From: Pigoraptor chileana
Taxonomy: Eukaryota > Opisthokonta > Filasterea
Reading direction: 5' to 3'
Assembly: GCA_943704495.1 (NCBI GenBank)
Contig: CALSCR010002777.1
Location: forward strand, 1-39,779
DNA length: 39,779 nucleotides
Shown: piece after piece, positions 12,801 to 23,164 of the stretch
Numbering within the stretch: the first letter of the stretch is position 1
Layout of the letters: each line of letters starts with the position of its first letter
The notes under the pieces: generated by a model
Databases searched by the model: none
What the model saw: only the letters and a program-made list of their open reading frames with translations
What the model was told of the DNA's origin: nothing
Program-made: the position numbers and the translations under genes

Positions 12801-15800
12801 CTCTTTTGCGGCCCGTCATGCAACTTTGCGCCATATATGGCCAGTAACGGTAAACTCACTCTTAAATTGGCAATCCTCAACCAGCAAAGTCCCATAGCGA
12901 TCCAGCGTCATTCCAGATTGAATGTAATTGTCTACGTGTATGTCAAAGTGTGCACGTGCATGTGATAAAAAAGCATGGGGGGTTACGAAACCGATGCGCA
13001 ATTATATCATTCGTGAGTTAAAACAAAAGAACACAATTTTGGGAACAATGCACCGAACATCACAAGACAAGTGTATGTGTGCGTGTATACACGCAGAAAA
13101 TTAACGAGTTTGAGGCCTGGTGCATACACACACAGAGCCACAGACACAGATACAACCATAGACAAACACAGACACACACACACAGACACACAGCACACGC
13201 ACACACACACACGCACACAGCTTCCATTGAGCATGAGATAAGGAACATAAAACAATAGAAAAGTACTTCCCCAAAAACAACAAAAAAACACAGCAAAAAC
13301 CCACTCTCAAAAGTCACATTGCGGACTGTGACTACAAAGGCGTCGGGAGCTGCAGAGTCGCGTGCAATGATCATGAGACGTCGCAATAAATTTTCGCTCG
13401 CTGCTTCCCCTCCATTGTCTGTGAAGTGCACACAACAAACAGTTGTGTGTTTTCGACCGGAGGTTGTGGGCAGTGCGTATCAGCAAGCAAAAACGTACAG
13501 GTGGTGACAGGCACTTGCGAAAACGGAGTTGGTGAGTACTTCTTTATACAAGACCAACTTTGTGTATGTGTGTGTGTGTGTGTACGTATGTGCGTGTTAG
13601 TTGCAGGGTCAACTTCGAAACACCCCAATGTTGCATCAGTGACTTTATCAACACCTACCCCGTAAAACCGAGTTGGTTATGAGCAACGTATTGGTATGCG
13701 TAAAGTAGAACATTCCATTGACATCCGCGCTGTTCCCTGGTAGCATAATGGACATCGTCGTGCGTAAGTGGTCGCAGAAAGCACATACGTAGATTGCAAT
13801 GTGGTGCAGCCCCTCAATCATGACCCAATACGAACTGAGCGAGCGTACATAAAAGTGGGAATACACAGAAAGCCCACCAATGAATTCACAGTTGTCGACC
13901 ACAACATGACTCGGGGTGGCGCTCACACCGAGGGTGGATGGCGTGCCAATCAGCGTGTTGAGTTTGTTGCCTGCACCGCCACAATGTCAACCAGGGGGCC
14001 ACATTAGAAATAGAGCATGGAGCCTCGGTAACCCTTTCACGCTGCACGACATGGTCGAGTGTAATCCCCTGTGTTTTTAAATTTGTCAATTGTGAAGTGT
14101 AATGGGACAATGCACGCGCGCAGGTGGGAAAATAGAGCACTGACAGGCTGCATGAACGATGTGTAAACAACATAGAAAACAGCCACACACCCAGGAAGCG
14201 TGTCCCTCGCACAGTGAGCTGCATTCCAGACTGAATGTTGGCAAATCCGGCCGATGTCAACAAAGTGCTCCGCGGATTATCTGCATCCGCACCACAAAAA
14301 AAAATTCATTATATAAATACTATGCTCAGCGCTGTTGTCTCTTACGTAAAAACCTCCTGTTCAAGCATTTTTCTGAAAGTAGGCAGAAACACATGCACAC
14401 ACGCAGAGTTGAAAAGTATACAAACGTGTGGGAGAGAAGATTGTTGGTAGTTCATTTCCTCAAATCAATTGCCGTTCAATACCTGCGTCCACAACAAACA
14501 TATCCATAGACGCCATGCATTACGAACCTCTGACGACACAATCCGTGACTTGTACGTAAGCGTTGGCGTCGACAACAGACGCGATTATGCCGAGGTAGTC
14601 GATATTTTCTGTAGTGTGTGTGGGGCGACGGCGAACCGTTTGTGGTCAGGAAATTTCCAAATAGAAATAAACAGTCCAATCACAACAATAGCAGCATCTT
14701 ATCAATCTGAAACGACTCGGGGGAGATAGAGAGCGCATGCACACAGATAATTATGACACAACAACGCGCGGATGTGTCTCAAACTCACCGGAGAAGGTCG
14801 TCGCAGTGAAGGTTGCATTGATTCGCCCAACCCCCGATAATTCAAAGAGGTGTATTGTAACCGCCGTGAAAGGCTTGCTCTCTAGGGGTTTCAGAAGCGG
14901 ACAGACACAGACACAGACACAAACATGAGCGAATATGCGCAGACGTTGAGCTGCAAAACATGATGGCTCTATTTTGTGCTGTGGGGTAACGAACGCACAC
15001 AACACACCGCGTTATCAGAATGAAACAAGTTCAAAGGAAAACAGAAGTAGGATAAAGCCCATATTAATAGGCGCACTCACTTGAGATGACAGAGTTGTGA
15101 ACGTCAAACACGCATGCTCGGTTGCCAGAAGCGCAAGCGATTGCTTGGTGATTACCTGGGAGAAATTGGCACATTTAACAAAAGGGCCGTATTGTGTGAG
15201 ACCTTCGCAATGCGGGCGTGACCAACAAACAGATCATATTCAGATGTGCATCAGAATGATCATCAATTCGCAGAACCAAAAGCATTCCAGTGCATCCGGA
15301 ATTGCAATGCTTTCAAAGCGGATGACCCACCTGTGAGGACAACAGAGTCGAGCGAAAGCGTTCCGTTTGCGACAACAGCGCGGCCACACTTTGTAAACGT
15401 CATCTTGCTGATGGAAGCCAAGTTGTTGGACGATATGGCGAGACCGATGGAGGCGACAGTGCCATCGCAAACAACGAATGTGGCGGATGCGCCCACACCC
15501 TCCACCGACACACCCTCGACTGGGACACTCCATCCACCAGTGTAGTTTCCCGCGGTAAGCACAAGCGAGTCGCCCGCACTGACTTGAGTGAGTGTTGATG
15601 AGATATTGGCGGGTGATGCATATAATATCCCTGATGATGCGGAAAGTGTGCATGCCCGTGGCGTGGAGTGAGTTACAATGAGAAGCAGCTCGGCGGTACG
15701 TGTTAGTGCACTTGCGGGTGGTATGTAAGAGCAATTCTATAATTCTTTACCTGCATCCACTTCCAATAGCACACACGCCGCAATGTACACGAGTATGCAG

Positions 15801-15829
15801 TGCGTCCACTTTGCAGCCATTGCTGCCAT
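4388..15829 (-). CDS. Beta-helix receptor-like TKL protein kinase, 28 exons, 1364 aa
   Basis: Single-pass receptor-like kinase. Exons: 15829-15751, 15630-15331, 15155-15081, 14881-14789, 14608-14528, 14280-14191, 13970-13878, 13736-13659, 13418-13305, 12931-12860, 12535-12458, 12170-12093, 11895-11824, 11474-11382, 10818-10720, 10470-10396, 10038-9958, 9506-9426, 9222-9145, 8815-8714, 8502-7729, 7388-7222, 7009-6975, 6759-6366, 6075-5845, 5582-5450, 5172-4898, 4561-4388. They total 4095 nt with every phase consistent. Residues 1-26 are a signal peptide; to about 800 there are Pmp/PbH1-like beta-helix coils (GGA, FxxN motifs), then an Ig-like stretch (DGYGNVV). The membrane span is at about 900-920. 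Kinase: GQGAFG 950-955, VAVK Lys 970, alpha-C Glu 1078, HLD Asp 1156, Asn 1161, DFG 1174-1176, APE ending at 1199. HPNIVLFMGA and DLKSPN mark the Raf/LISK-like TKL group. The tail is acidic. About 90 extra residues separate Lys 970 from Glu 1078. The ligand is unknown. The start could instead be Met 4, at 15820. Confidence 0.88.
5709..5841. repeat. (CAGACA/CGGACA)n minisatellite in kinase intron
   Basis: A run of degenerate hexamers fills most of the intron between the DFG exon and the catalytic-loop exon of the kinase gene and ends at the donor site. Confidence 0.85.
6101..6182. repeat. (AAGAAC)n hexamer array
   Basis: About a dozen nearly perfect copies of AAGAAC lie in the intron just upstream (in gene sense) of the catalytic-loop exon. 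Read on the minus strand it is a pyrimidine-rich GTTCTT tract only about 25 bases from the splice acceptor, so it may act as an extended polypyrimidine tract. Confidence 0.9.
9657..9862. repeat. (GTATGT)n then (TA)n compound microsatellite
   Basis: About 175 bp of GTATGT/GTGTAT units followed by about 30 bp of TA, within the intron at 9507-9957 of the receptor gene. Confidence 0.95.
11156..11207 (+). repeat. Interspersed repeat module, diverged copy
   Basis: GATGTAGAATGTAAGTCGGT followed by the conserved GCGCTGTGCCCATGGACT. It lies in the intron at 10819-11381 of the receptor gene, antisense to transcription. Confidence 0.75.
11287..11341 (+). repeat. Interspersed repeat module, near-full copy
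   Basis: Second copy in the same intron as the one at 11156, about 80 bp further on, same orientation. A GT tract and GAGAGAGA separate the two. Confidence 0.8.
11626..11697 (+). repeat. Interspersed repeat module, rearranged copy
   Basis: TCAAGTCAGTGTCTTCGGTA is followed 15 bp later by a second partial unit, GTCAGTGCCTTAGGC, which ends in a degenerate GACTTCACCAAAAG. It looks like one copy nested in or recombined with another. It lies in the intron at 11475-11823. Confidence 0.6.
11987..12048. repeat. (CATAGG/CAGACA)n hexamer tract
   Basis: Short array of two related hexamers in the intron at 11896-12092 of the receptor gene. Confidence 0.8.
13126..13220. repeat. (CA)n-rich tract
   Basis: Interrupted CACACA/CAGACA tract in the intron at 12932-13304 of the receptor gene. 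Confidence 0.85.
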
Positions 15830-16835
15830 GAGTTTGATTGTGCCCTCTCAACTGCAATCAGTGGACTAAAACCAGTCACAAGTGGAACACACAGAGCTAT
15901 TCCCCGGCATTGCTGCTGTCCACGCCGCTGTCTCCTTCGATCTGATCCAAAATACAGAGCAGTATGAATAACTAATTTCCCGTCGATATCTGTTTGCTAC
16001 TCGATGCATCCGATCCAGCACTTCGCAGTAGTGTCAAGCAATCATCATTATTGACCACTCAATCGTTTGAGTGTTCTGAATCAGTGCCCGATTACAGTCC
16101 AAGTAGTAGTCGGCGTTTCAGCCGACTAAGCTTAGTGAGTGCTGTCAGAGAGTCCCTTCCGGCTGAATAAACAATTAGGCAAAGTCCGCAAAAAATGCAT
16201 GCAATTACCACACCTTTCCAATTTAAATGCATTCGAATGCTCCCATGGAGACAGGGGTGTCCACTTGCGTAACCCCCACCATAGCCTCCAATTTTACAAA
16301 ACCAGTACATACTGCACTTTGAACCGAAATGCGTGCTTAATGTATAATCATGCATACATATTGAAAACGGATAAAAGTACACACAATTTAGGTGCATTTG
16401 TTTACGGATTCGATTGTATTGCAAAGACTACTTATACAATACATGCGCTATTGAAAATAAAATCCTCAATAGAGTTGATATCGCGATGCAATGCACCTGC
16501 GCGCGCGCACAGACAAACCAGAAATTTCACTCCAACGGCATTCGGGGACAGTGCATCCGTCACTCAATAATCAGGGTCGGCTATGCCAAGTGAATGCATC
16601 TCCCGCTTCTTCTAGGTCCTTCACAGCAAACGCTTCCGCCTATACTGCCGCTTGTATTGTGCATGGACTCGTTGGATATATCGAACTCTGACTGTTGTTG
16701 CCTATTTGCCGCAGACTTCAAATACCTTTGTCGAATTTCGAAAATGGTATTGACGTGTGCAATCTCTGAACACGGCGGAATGGTTTAGGTGCATTTGTCA
16801 CCGCCTCGGGTCGCTTATTGGGCACTAAGCGCAAA
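15830..16835. promoter_or_regulatory. Head-to-head intergenic region (putative bidirectional promoter)
   Basis: The 1,006 bp between the divergent start codons of the receptor kinase (minus) and its N-terminal paralogue (plus). It has no microsatellite, unlike almost every other non-coding stretch here, and no convincing ORF. Two short perfect inverted repeats lie close together: a 7-bp stem at 16056-16073 (CACTCAA, TCGT loop) and an 8-bp stem at 16107-16128 (TAGTCGGC, GTTTCA loop). No clear TATA box is seen for either gene. Shared control is inferred from the arrangement only. Confidence 0.5.
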
Positions 16836-17910
16836 ATGATTGTCGACGGCGTCCGTCGGGGTGCCAAAAAGCCCCCACAAGATGTATGGGCCCCCTTCTT
16901 ATTAGCCCTGCAAATCGGTTGCGTGATCATGCTAGACCAACCGATAAATGCACTGGGTGCACAGTGGATCGCCACTCCAGCTAATCTGACGTCGACGTTG
17001 GCCTCTGTTGCGGATGGGGACGTGATATCGCTATTGAACGGCGTATATACGGAGGGAATTACAGTCAACTCCAACATTTCCATAGTGGCGACGTCGACGG
17101 GAGCGCAGTTCATTTGTACAACTGGCGTTGATTCTATTGGAATCATCATCAAATCAGCGTGCTATTTGGAGGGGTTCTCAATGACAAATTGCTCTATTGC
17201 TGTTGAAATCGACAGTGGAACTAATGTCCGCCTGTCATCAATCGTCTTTCGAGGTGAGCTATCGCGCACATGCATCCATTTACCGCGCACATACACACAC
17301 ACGCCCACACGCACCCTTTTGCATAACGACGAGCGTATGGGCACGTTGCACCTAATTGGATGTTTTCATTATTTTTCTCACGCCGCATGGGAGTGGGTCA
17401 ATGCACGTATTACTTACCCGCATGCCTTGTGCACGCCATATGATGAACCACCCATCTCAGGCAACAATCAAGCCGTGCTATTCGCTTCAGCTGCGTCATA
17501 TGTGAACACGACCTTCACTGATTGCGCGTTTATTGGTAAGGATTTGCGTGGGGATCTGGCACCACATCAGCTGGCGCATAATCAGCAGAATCTTCGTGGC
17601 TGCATGTTGTGTCGTTTTCTTCTTCCGGCTCATCGTGTGAGAAACAGTGGGGAACCAACACATTGTGTTCGAGAGATTCTTATCCTCTGACCGCAAAGTG
17701 TGAAGATCACACACTGGAATGTAGATAAGTTTTACGTATTACACTTTTTGACCTTCCATTTGGATCCGAGCACCTCATGTTCTGAACTCACCAATGTATA
17801 TTTGCGCCTTTTTGCAGACAACACGCGGTTTGCGGTGGGCGGTCGCAGCCAACTCGTTCTATTCAACGACAGACCGATGGACGTCTCCTTCATTCGAACG
17901 GTGTTTGCGA
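16836..17910 (+). CDS. Beta-helix surface protein, N-terminal paralogue of the receptor kinase; 3' end missing or gene broken
   Basis: Three in-frame exons: 16836-17253, 17461-17535 and 17818-17910. They give a short basic leader, a hydrophobic signal segment (FLLALQIGCVIML, about residues 27-39), then a domain parallel to the start of the neighbouring kinase gene: ATPANLTSTLASVADGD here against ASPANISSTLTQVSAGD there. The two following mini-exons (75 and 93 nt) are phase 1-1 with junctions FRG/N and FID/N, exactly as in the kinase gene. No fourth beta-helix exon, membrane span or kinase exon follows. After the last donor come CT-rich repeats and an exon of an unrelated type whose entry phase does not match (18483). 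It is therefore either a truncated pseudogene or a receptor whose 3' part was lost or displaced. The start at 16836 is the first ATG of the open frame. Confidence 0.7.
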
Positions 17911-17989
17911 GTGAGTGGCCTCCCATTGTGGTGTTGAAATGGCGCGGATTGCCCTCTGATCCACAGTGGGATATACGCACACACACATC

Positions 17990-18101
17990 TCTTCCTCTCT
18001 GTCTCTGTCTCTGTCTCTGTCTCTGTCTCTGTCTCTGTCTCTGTCTCTGTCTCTCGCTTTCTCTCTCTGTCTCTCTCTCTGTCTCTCTTTCTGTTTCTCT
18101 C
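17990..18101. repeat. (CTGTCT)n / CT-rich tract
   Basis: Hexameric CTGTCT array passing into irregular CT-rich sequence, just left of the first of three tandem repeat modules. Confidence 0.9.
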
Positions 18102-18154
18102 TCTTGTGGAGTCCATGGGCACAGCGCCTATGACACTGACTTGAATCCTACATC
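18102..18154 (-). repeat. Interspersed repeat module, full copy
   Basis: Reverse-complement copy, very close to the one at 1323-1374, flanked on both sides by CTCTCT. First of three in tandem within 230 bp. Confidence 0.85.
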
Positions 18155-18209
18155 TCTCTCTGTCTCTCTCTGTCTCTCTCTGTCTCTCTCTGTCTCTCTC
18201 TCTCACGCT

Positions 18210-18262
18210 CTTGTGGAATCCATGGGCACAGCGCTCAAGACACTGACTTGAATCCTACATCT
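18210..18262 (-). repeat. Interspersed repeat module, full copy
   Basis: Second tandem copy in the same orientation, with a few substitutions (GGAATCC for GGAGTCC, CTCAAG for CTATG). Confidence 0.85.
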
Positions 18263-18279
18263 CTCTCTCTCTACCTGAT

Positions 18280-18331
18280 TTGTGGAGTCCATGGGCACAG
18301 CGCCTATGACACTGACTTGAATCCTACATAT
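18280..18331 (-). repeat. Interspersed repeat module, full copy
   Basis: Third tandem copy, nearly identical to the first. A further degenerate trace (ACACACTGTCTTGAATATCG) follows at about 18356-18375. Confidence 0.85.
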
Positions 18332-18482
18332 CTCTCTCTCTACCTGACATAGCCAAACACACTGTCTTGAATATCGCATCAGCTTCCCTACGTCTTACTC
18401 TGAGGCTGCATATGGTTTCCCTGCGCTTTGTTTGAACTGTTTTTCCAATAATTATTCTCATTGTGTGGCTATTTTTCAACAG

Positions 18483-19197
18483 GATTCTTGGCGGCGGCGA
18501 TGGACTGCACAAAGTACTTACACCCGCGCAGATGGCGGCCATGGCTGCCGAACGGCGACTCCGCGATAATGTTTGGTGTGGCGTGCACGGCGACGGCTCG
18601 GCGGATAATAATACTAATGACGACGATAGAGTGGCAGATGCGCCACAAAAGCGTGCGATTTCAAAAGAGAAAAAACAAGAAAGCAATTCGTTAGGTGGGA
18701 GACAAGCGATGAGAGGAACCGTTTTGCTTGACGCGAGTGCACCACGTGTAGTAACCGGCGGAGGCAATAATGCCACTGCTGCAACGGGTGGGCATGTGGG
18801 TGGACGTGGCGGGGATGGGGTTCCGTCTGCTTACACCAGTGCTGCTGTAAGGGCCGACACTGCTGTTGGCATGAAAACAATTGAGCGCGTTTCGGGTGCG
18901 ATGCCCGTCGATCCGGGACGCAAACGCACTCACGTTCCGAGTGTAGGAGTGATTGTGCTGGATCAAGATGTCGACAACTTGAGAAACAAAAGGCTGCGTT
19001 GCGATACCAATACCAACGACTGGCCGTGTGGAATGTGCACGTTTGTGAACAGTGGGGTCGATGGGTCACGTGCATGCGCAGTGTGCGGCACTGCACGTGA
19101 CTTGTCGAATGGAGACCGCCTGTGGAGTTGCGCGCACTGCAGTGCTGCGAATGCATCACAGAGCCTAACGTGTTGCGTGTGCGAGAATGTGCGATGA
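18483..19197 (+). CDS. Orphan 3' exon of a Wss1/WLM-like protein with two RanBP2-type zinc fingers
   Basis: A good acceptor (ATTTTTCAACAG) opens a 237-codon exon ending in TGA. Its first 35 residues (ILGGGDGLHKVLTP, then MAAERRLRDNVWCG) resemble the segment that ends the WLM metalloprotease domain of Wss1-type DNA-protein crosslink proteases. A low-complexity linker with a KRAISKEKK basic patch follows, then two zinc fingers of the W-x-C-x2-C...N...C-x2-C type: WPCGMC...CAVC and WSCAHC...CCVC. Such fingers bind ubiquitin or RNA in other proteins. The catalytic HExxH part is not found upstream; the preceding sequence is repeats and then beta-helix exons. Entry phase (2) does not match the donor phase (1) at 17910, so it is not an in-frame continuation of that gene. 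It is either a broken gene or has distant upstream exons. Assignment to Wss1 is by recall of the motif. Confidence 0.55.
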
Positions 19198-19907
19198 CCG
19201 ATTGAGTGTGTCAGTGTGTGTGTTTGTGTGTGTGGTTATGTTGTTGTGTGCATCCGCCTCTTATTCATTGGAAAAAGTGAACAATGCACACTACGAACAA
19301 TAGCGATTGTGGGCTAATCATAGGACTTTGCGTATGTGACTTGAGACCGAAAATAGTGCTCCCAAATCCATTTTGGTTTAATTATGGACGCTTTGGAACA
19401 GCGGAGATTGAAAGCCTCATCGAGCCTCCTAGGCAAGCGACGACAGCAACAATACACACACAGACAAACGAGAGACAGACACACGCACACGCAAGAAAGC
19501 CAGACACGCAATCACCCGGCAGCATTGCCCTAAGAATATACGGCTGTCGCAAAGGTGCGGTCAACACAATGCGACACGAATGATATCACAAACCAGCATG
19601 TCAGACAAATATCACCCAGCAGCCAACAGTGTGGTCGTTAAACCACCGCAGATGGTCGCCAACAACAACACACACACACACATGCAAGAGATGATTTCAG
19701 ATGGAACAACCAAAAACAGCAAAAGAGGACAGCGCATAAACCCGCAACAGCAAAAAAGTAAGGCAAATCAAAGAAAAAAGAGAGCGCGCGGTTCGAGGCA
19801 TACAAACGCCAAAAAACACACAAAAAAAGCAAACGCAAAATTCAATCGAGCGAGAAACGCATCAAATCAAATCAAAAGGCTTTCTACACACACCCACAGA
19901 CACACGC
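19198..19907. other. Convergent intergenic spacer
   Basis: The 710 bp between the orphan zinc-finger exon (plus) and the end of the Rrp6 gene (minus). It is A-rich on the plus strand toward 19740-19880, which on the minus strand gives a T-rich 3' flank for Rrp6. No coding or RNA gene recognised. Confidence 0.65.
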
Positions 19908-20313
19908 TCATCGCTTCTGCTGCTGCTGCGCCATCCACTTTTGATGCGACACATTTCCTCCCTCCTTCGGTTTGCGAATGCCGCCAGGGCCTCCGATGCC
20001 TGCGCCTCCCTGGGGACCCATGGACCCGCCCGCACCACCCCCGACACCACTTCCGGCGCCATATGTGACACTCCGCTGTCCGGACTTGGGACGAACGTTT
20101 GACCTCACGCGGCCAGTGCGTTTCGGCTCAATGGTCTCCGAGTAAGGGTTGAAGACGGGTGCCTGCGCATTGAGGGGACGGCTGTCAATACCACCACCCT
20201 GGGCATTGACTGCATTGTAATCGTACGGCACAAACTGCGTGCCATCGGGAATGCGCTTTCCAATCGGCTTTGACCCGGGTGCGGATGACGACCCATTGCC
20301 ACCCCGGATGCCT

Positions 20314-20345
<32 letters not shown>

Positions 20346-23132
20346 AAGGATGGATAGTGGGAGAGTGTGGAGCCATAATGGAAGAGTCGAGTGGGATGCC
20401 GCGTCAGTTCACATGGTTTTGCCTCTCGCTCCTTCCACAACACACTACAATACAACGAGTGCTAGCACGAACACCAACTCAAACACAATAAATCCCTTTC
20501 AATCGCCGCATAACAGCTACACAAACACACCAAACTGAATTAACAGCAGAATCAACAACACATACCTCCGGCAGCAGTCTTCATGCCACCTGAGAGTGCA
20601 CCGGCGATCGCCGCGTTTGCCGCATTCGCAACAGCAGCGGACCCAGCGAGGGCGCCACCCGCGGTGCCATCATGTCTGGATTGTCCGCCAGCATGCGGTG
20701 CGGCGCCGGAAGCATTCCATCCGATGCGGCGCATGAATGCATTGACATCCTCTCCTTCCGCAGGCTTTGGAACACCCGCAGGCCCGTGGTCGTCCCCGGC
20801 TTCGAGCATCGAGGGATCTGATCCCGACCGCTCACGTGAGTGAGTGCCCGTGGTCGGTAGTCCAATTGCGTTGAGGCTGTTTGTGCTGTTGTTTGCACTG
20901 CTACGCGTCATGCCGCCGCTTCCGCCGTTTTCAAGAGTGAGTGGCGACAAGGGCATTGCAAAAGAATCCTCCTTCAGACGCTTCTTCTCCTTGTTGCGCT
21001 TGCGATTCATGTTCGACAGCTGGTAGATTTCAGAGTAGCTGCGGGGTTCCCTCTGACCCATGGGCGTCGGCGGCTTGGCAGGGACGGCACCGTCTCCCTC
21101 TCCACCAAATGCACTCTCTGCACCCGGCGCGCCAGCAGCGACAACGGCTGTGGAAGACACAGCTGCGGACGTCGCACTGCTCGTGTTAGTCGAGGGACCG
21201 GCTGCAGACACAGTCCGGGGATGCACGTGAGCAAGAGGCGACTCGAACGAGCCATGAATACCGCGTGCAACCGCCCTGGACTCCGCCCCCGCGGCCGATC
21301 CGCTGCCAATTTGTCCGGCGGGAATCGATGCGCCGACCTGAAACAATCCATTCGACACAATGCCGTCCTCCTCGGCAAATTCTTCCAACGCACCCGCATC
21401 CGTATCCATGGCAACAACGCCCGAATCGCCCGATGCGGCGACAATGGTGACCCCGGCGGCAGCGTCTGTCGGCGGATTAGCAACCCATCCGGCAAACTGA
21501 AAGAGCTGTTGCGCCGTCACAATTGCGGCGTGCGACTGTGCGCCCGATGTCGGCTGCGGCCCGAGTGTGTTTGCAGACTGCCCAGGCACGGAAGGCGGTG
21601 CAGTCGTGATCAGCTGTGCCGCGCCGTACGGACCACTGAGATCCACGCCCACCTGCTGTGCGACTTGCTGTGGGGGCGGCGGGGGAAGCGCATCGATGGG
21701 TACGCTTTCCTTTGCCTTTTGAATGGCGACGACGAGATCAGCGGCACCCACGCGCACCAGCGGGGGTGTTGGGTTGCAGCACGCAATAATGCCAGACTGT
21801 TCAGAAGGCATTGCCTCGGCTATCGCAAACATCATGTGGTTGGGCAGCACATAGCGTGTGCTCTCGTCCTCGTCACGTGACACGCGGTCGCGCCACGCAT
21901 AGACGGCCTTGAGGACTGCCAGCTGCTGCGACGACAGGGGGCGGCTGTACCGTGCATACAGGTGGAGATGGCTTGTTTCGGTAAGAAGTTCCTTCTCGTA
22001 CCTTTTAAGGCAAATGTCGCGGCTGCGGTTGAGTGACGACATGAGCAGGTTTTTGTTGGCGCCGCCTCGCATAATCAGCTCTGTGCGCAGCTTGTCGTAA
22101 ATGTAGAGGAGATAGTGCGTGTCTTCCCGTGCATATCGCAACATTTCCGCGGGAATCGGACGCATGCGCCAGTCTGCAAGCTGGTACTTTTTGTCGGCAT
22201 TGACGTTACAGTACGATTTGAGAAGATGGGCCAGACCAAAGCTGGGAAAGTCAAGTACCCGCGCCGCCTGACCCGTGTCGAATAAATTGACAAGGTAGAG
22301 GCCAAAGTCCCTCTGGAGCCACACAATATCACTGTCGGCGCCGTGGAGTACTTTGACAATCCGGGGATTCGTAAATGCCTTGTGCAGCGCACCCTGCACG
22401 GAAGATTATCACATAGGAGCGCCAGAGAGAGATGTAGGATTCAAGTCAGTGTCATAGGCAGCGCCAGAGAGAGAGAGAGAGGGCATGCACAGACACATAG
22501 ACACACACAGCACAACACACACAGCAAACAGCGGTGTTTAGTTCCCCAGTCTATAGTGACTCTTCGATGACACTCTTTTGGATTTGGTAATGAGAAAAAG
22601 ACTAGCGCGACAAATTTCTGGATTATCCATGGAAATCCAGAAAGCCAAAAAGAGAGAATAAGTGTCGACAAAAAACCCCTCTGGACCCCAATATCGCTTA
22701 CAGTATGGCAAAAGAAAAGATTGTTACAACGATCAATGAGTCGACCAGCATAATCGACAAGTGCAGCAGTCACGGACTGTGTGAGTGCGAGTGCGAGTGG
22801 AGTGAAGATGCAGCAGCCACGGACCTGCAAGTGCGAGCGCAATTCAAGTGTGTCGACCAAAAAGTCCTCGTCCCGAGTTGAGATCTGCATCAGACAGACG
22901 ATTCCCTGAAATGATCGGTAGCTGTGCTGTTCCAAATCCACCGCAAACTCGCCCACCATCTCCAACTTGCGCGCAAGACTGTCGAGGAGTGCCGGCGTGT
23001 CAACCCACGTGCATGGTACCTGATCATGATGGGTGAGACAGAGAGAGAGAGATAGAGAGAGAGTGAGAGAGTGTGTGTGTGTGTGTGTGCGATGTAGGAT
23101 TCAAGTCAGCGCCGTGCCCATAGACTCCACAA

Positions 23133-23164
<32 letters not shown>

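Larger units (their letters stand above)
8714..15155 (-). other. Train of 18 phase 1-1 beta-helix mini-exons
   Basis: Exons 3 to 20 of the receptor kinase gene are each 72-114 nt, always a multiple of three (24-38 codons). Every intron here falls after the first base of a codon. The split codon is Gly, Asp, Asn, Glu, Lys or Arg. Over the 19 junctions between exons 2 and 21 the next codon is Asn 15 times, for example FEN/NHALEGGAI, FKG/NLAST and FVD/NTAMRLGGA (slash marks the intron). A beta-helix coil is about this length, so one exon corresponds to roughly one coil, with the Asn position possibly forming a ladder. The exon sequences are strongly diverged, so the duplications are old. Confidence 0.85.

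Noticed and set aside
8714-15155. Regularly spaced short similar units suggesting a CRISPR or tandem repeat array
   Set aside because: The units are protein-coding exons with splice sites and strongly diverged DNA; similarity is at protein-motif and phase level only.
17911-18482. Joining the beta-helix paralogue directly to the zinc-finger exon as one gene
   Set aside because: Donor phase 1 and acceptor phase 2 do not match; the phase-1 reading of that exon ends at a stop after about 77 codons without zinc fingers.
20581-21880. Several plus-strand frames of 60-219 codons opposite the Rrp6 tail
   Set aside because: Shadows of a GC-rich low-complexity coding exon; Arg/Pro/His-rich with no recognisable domain.
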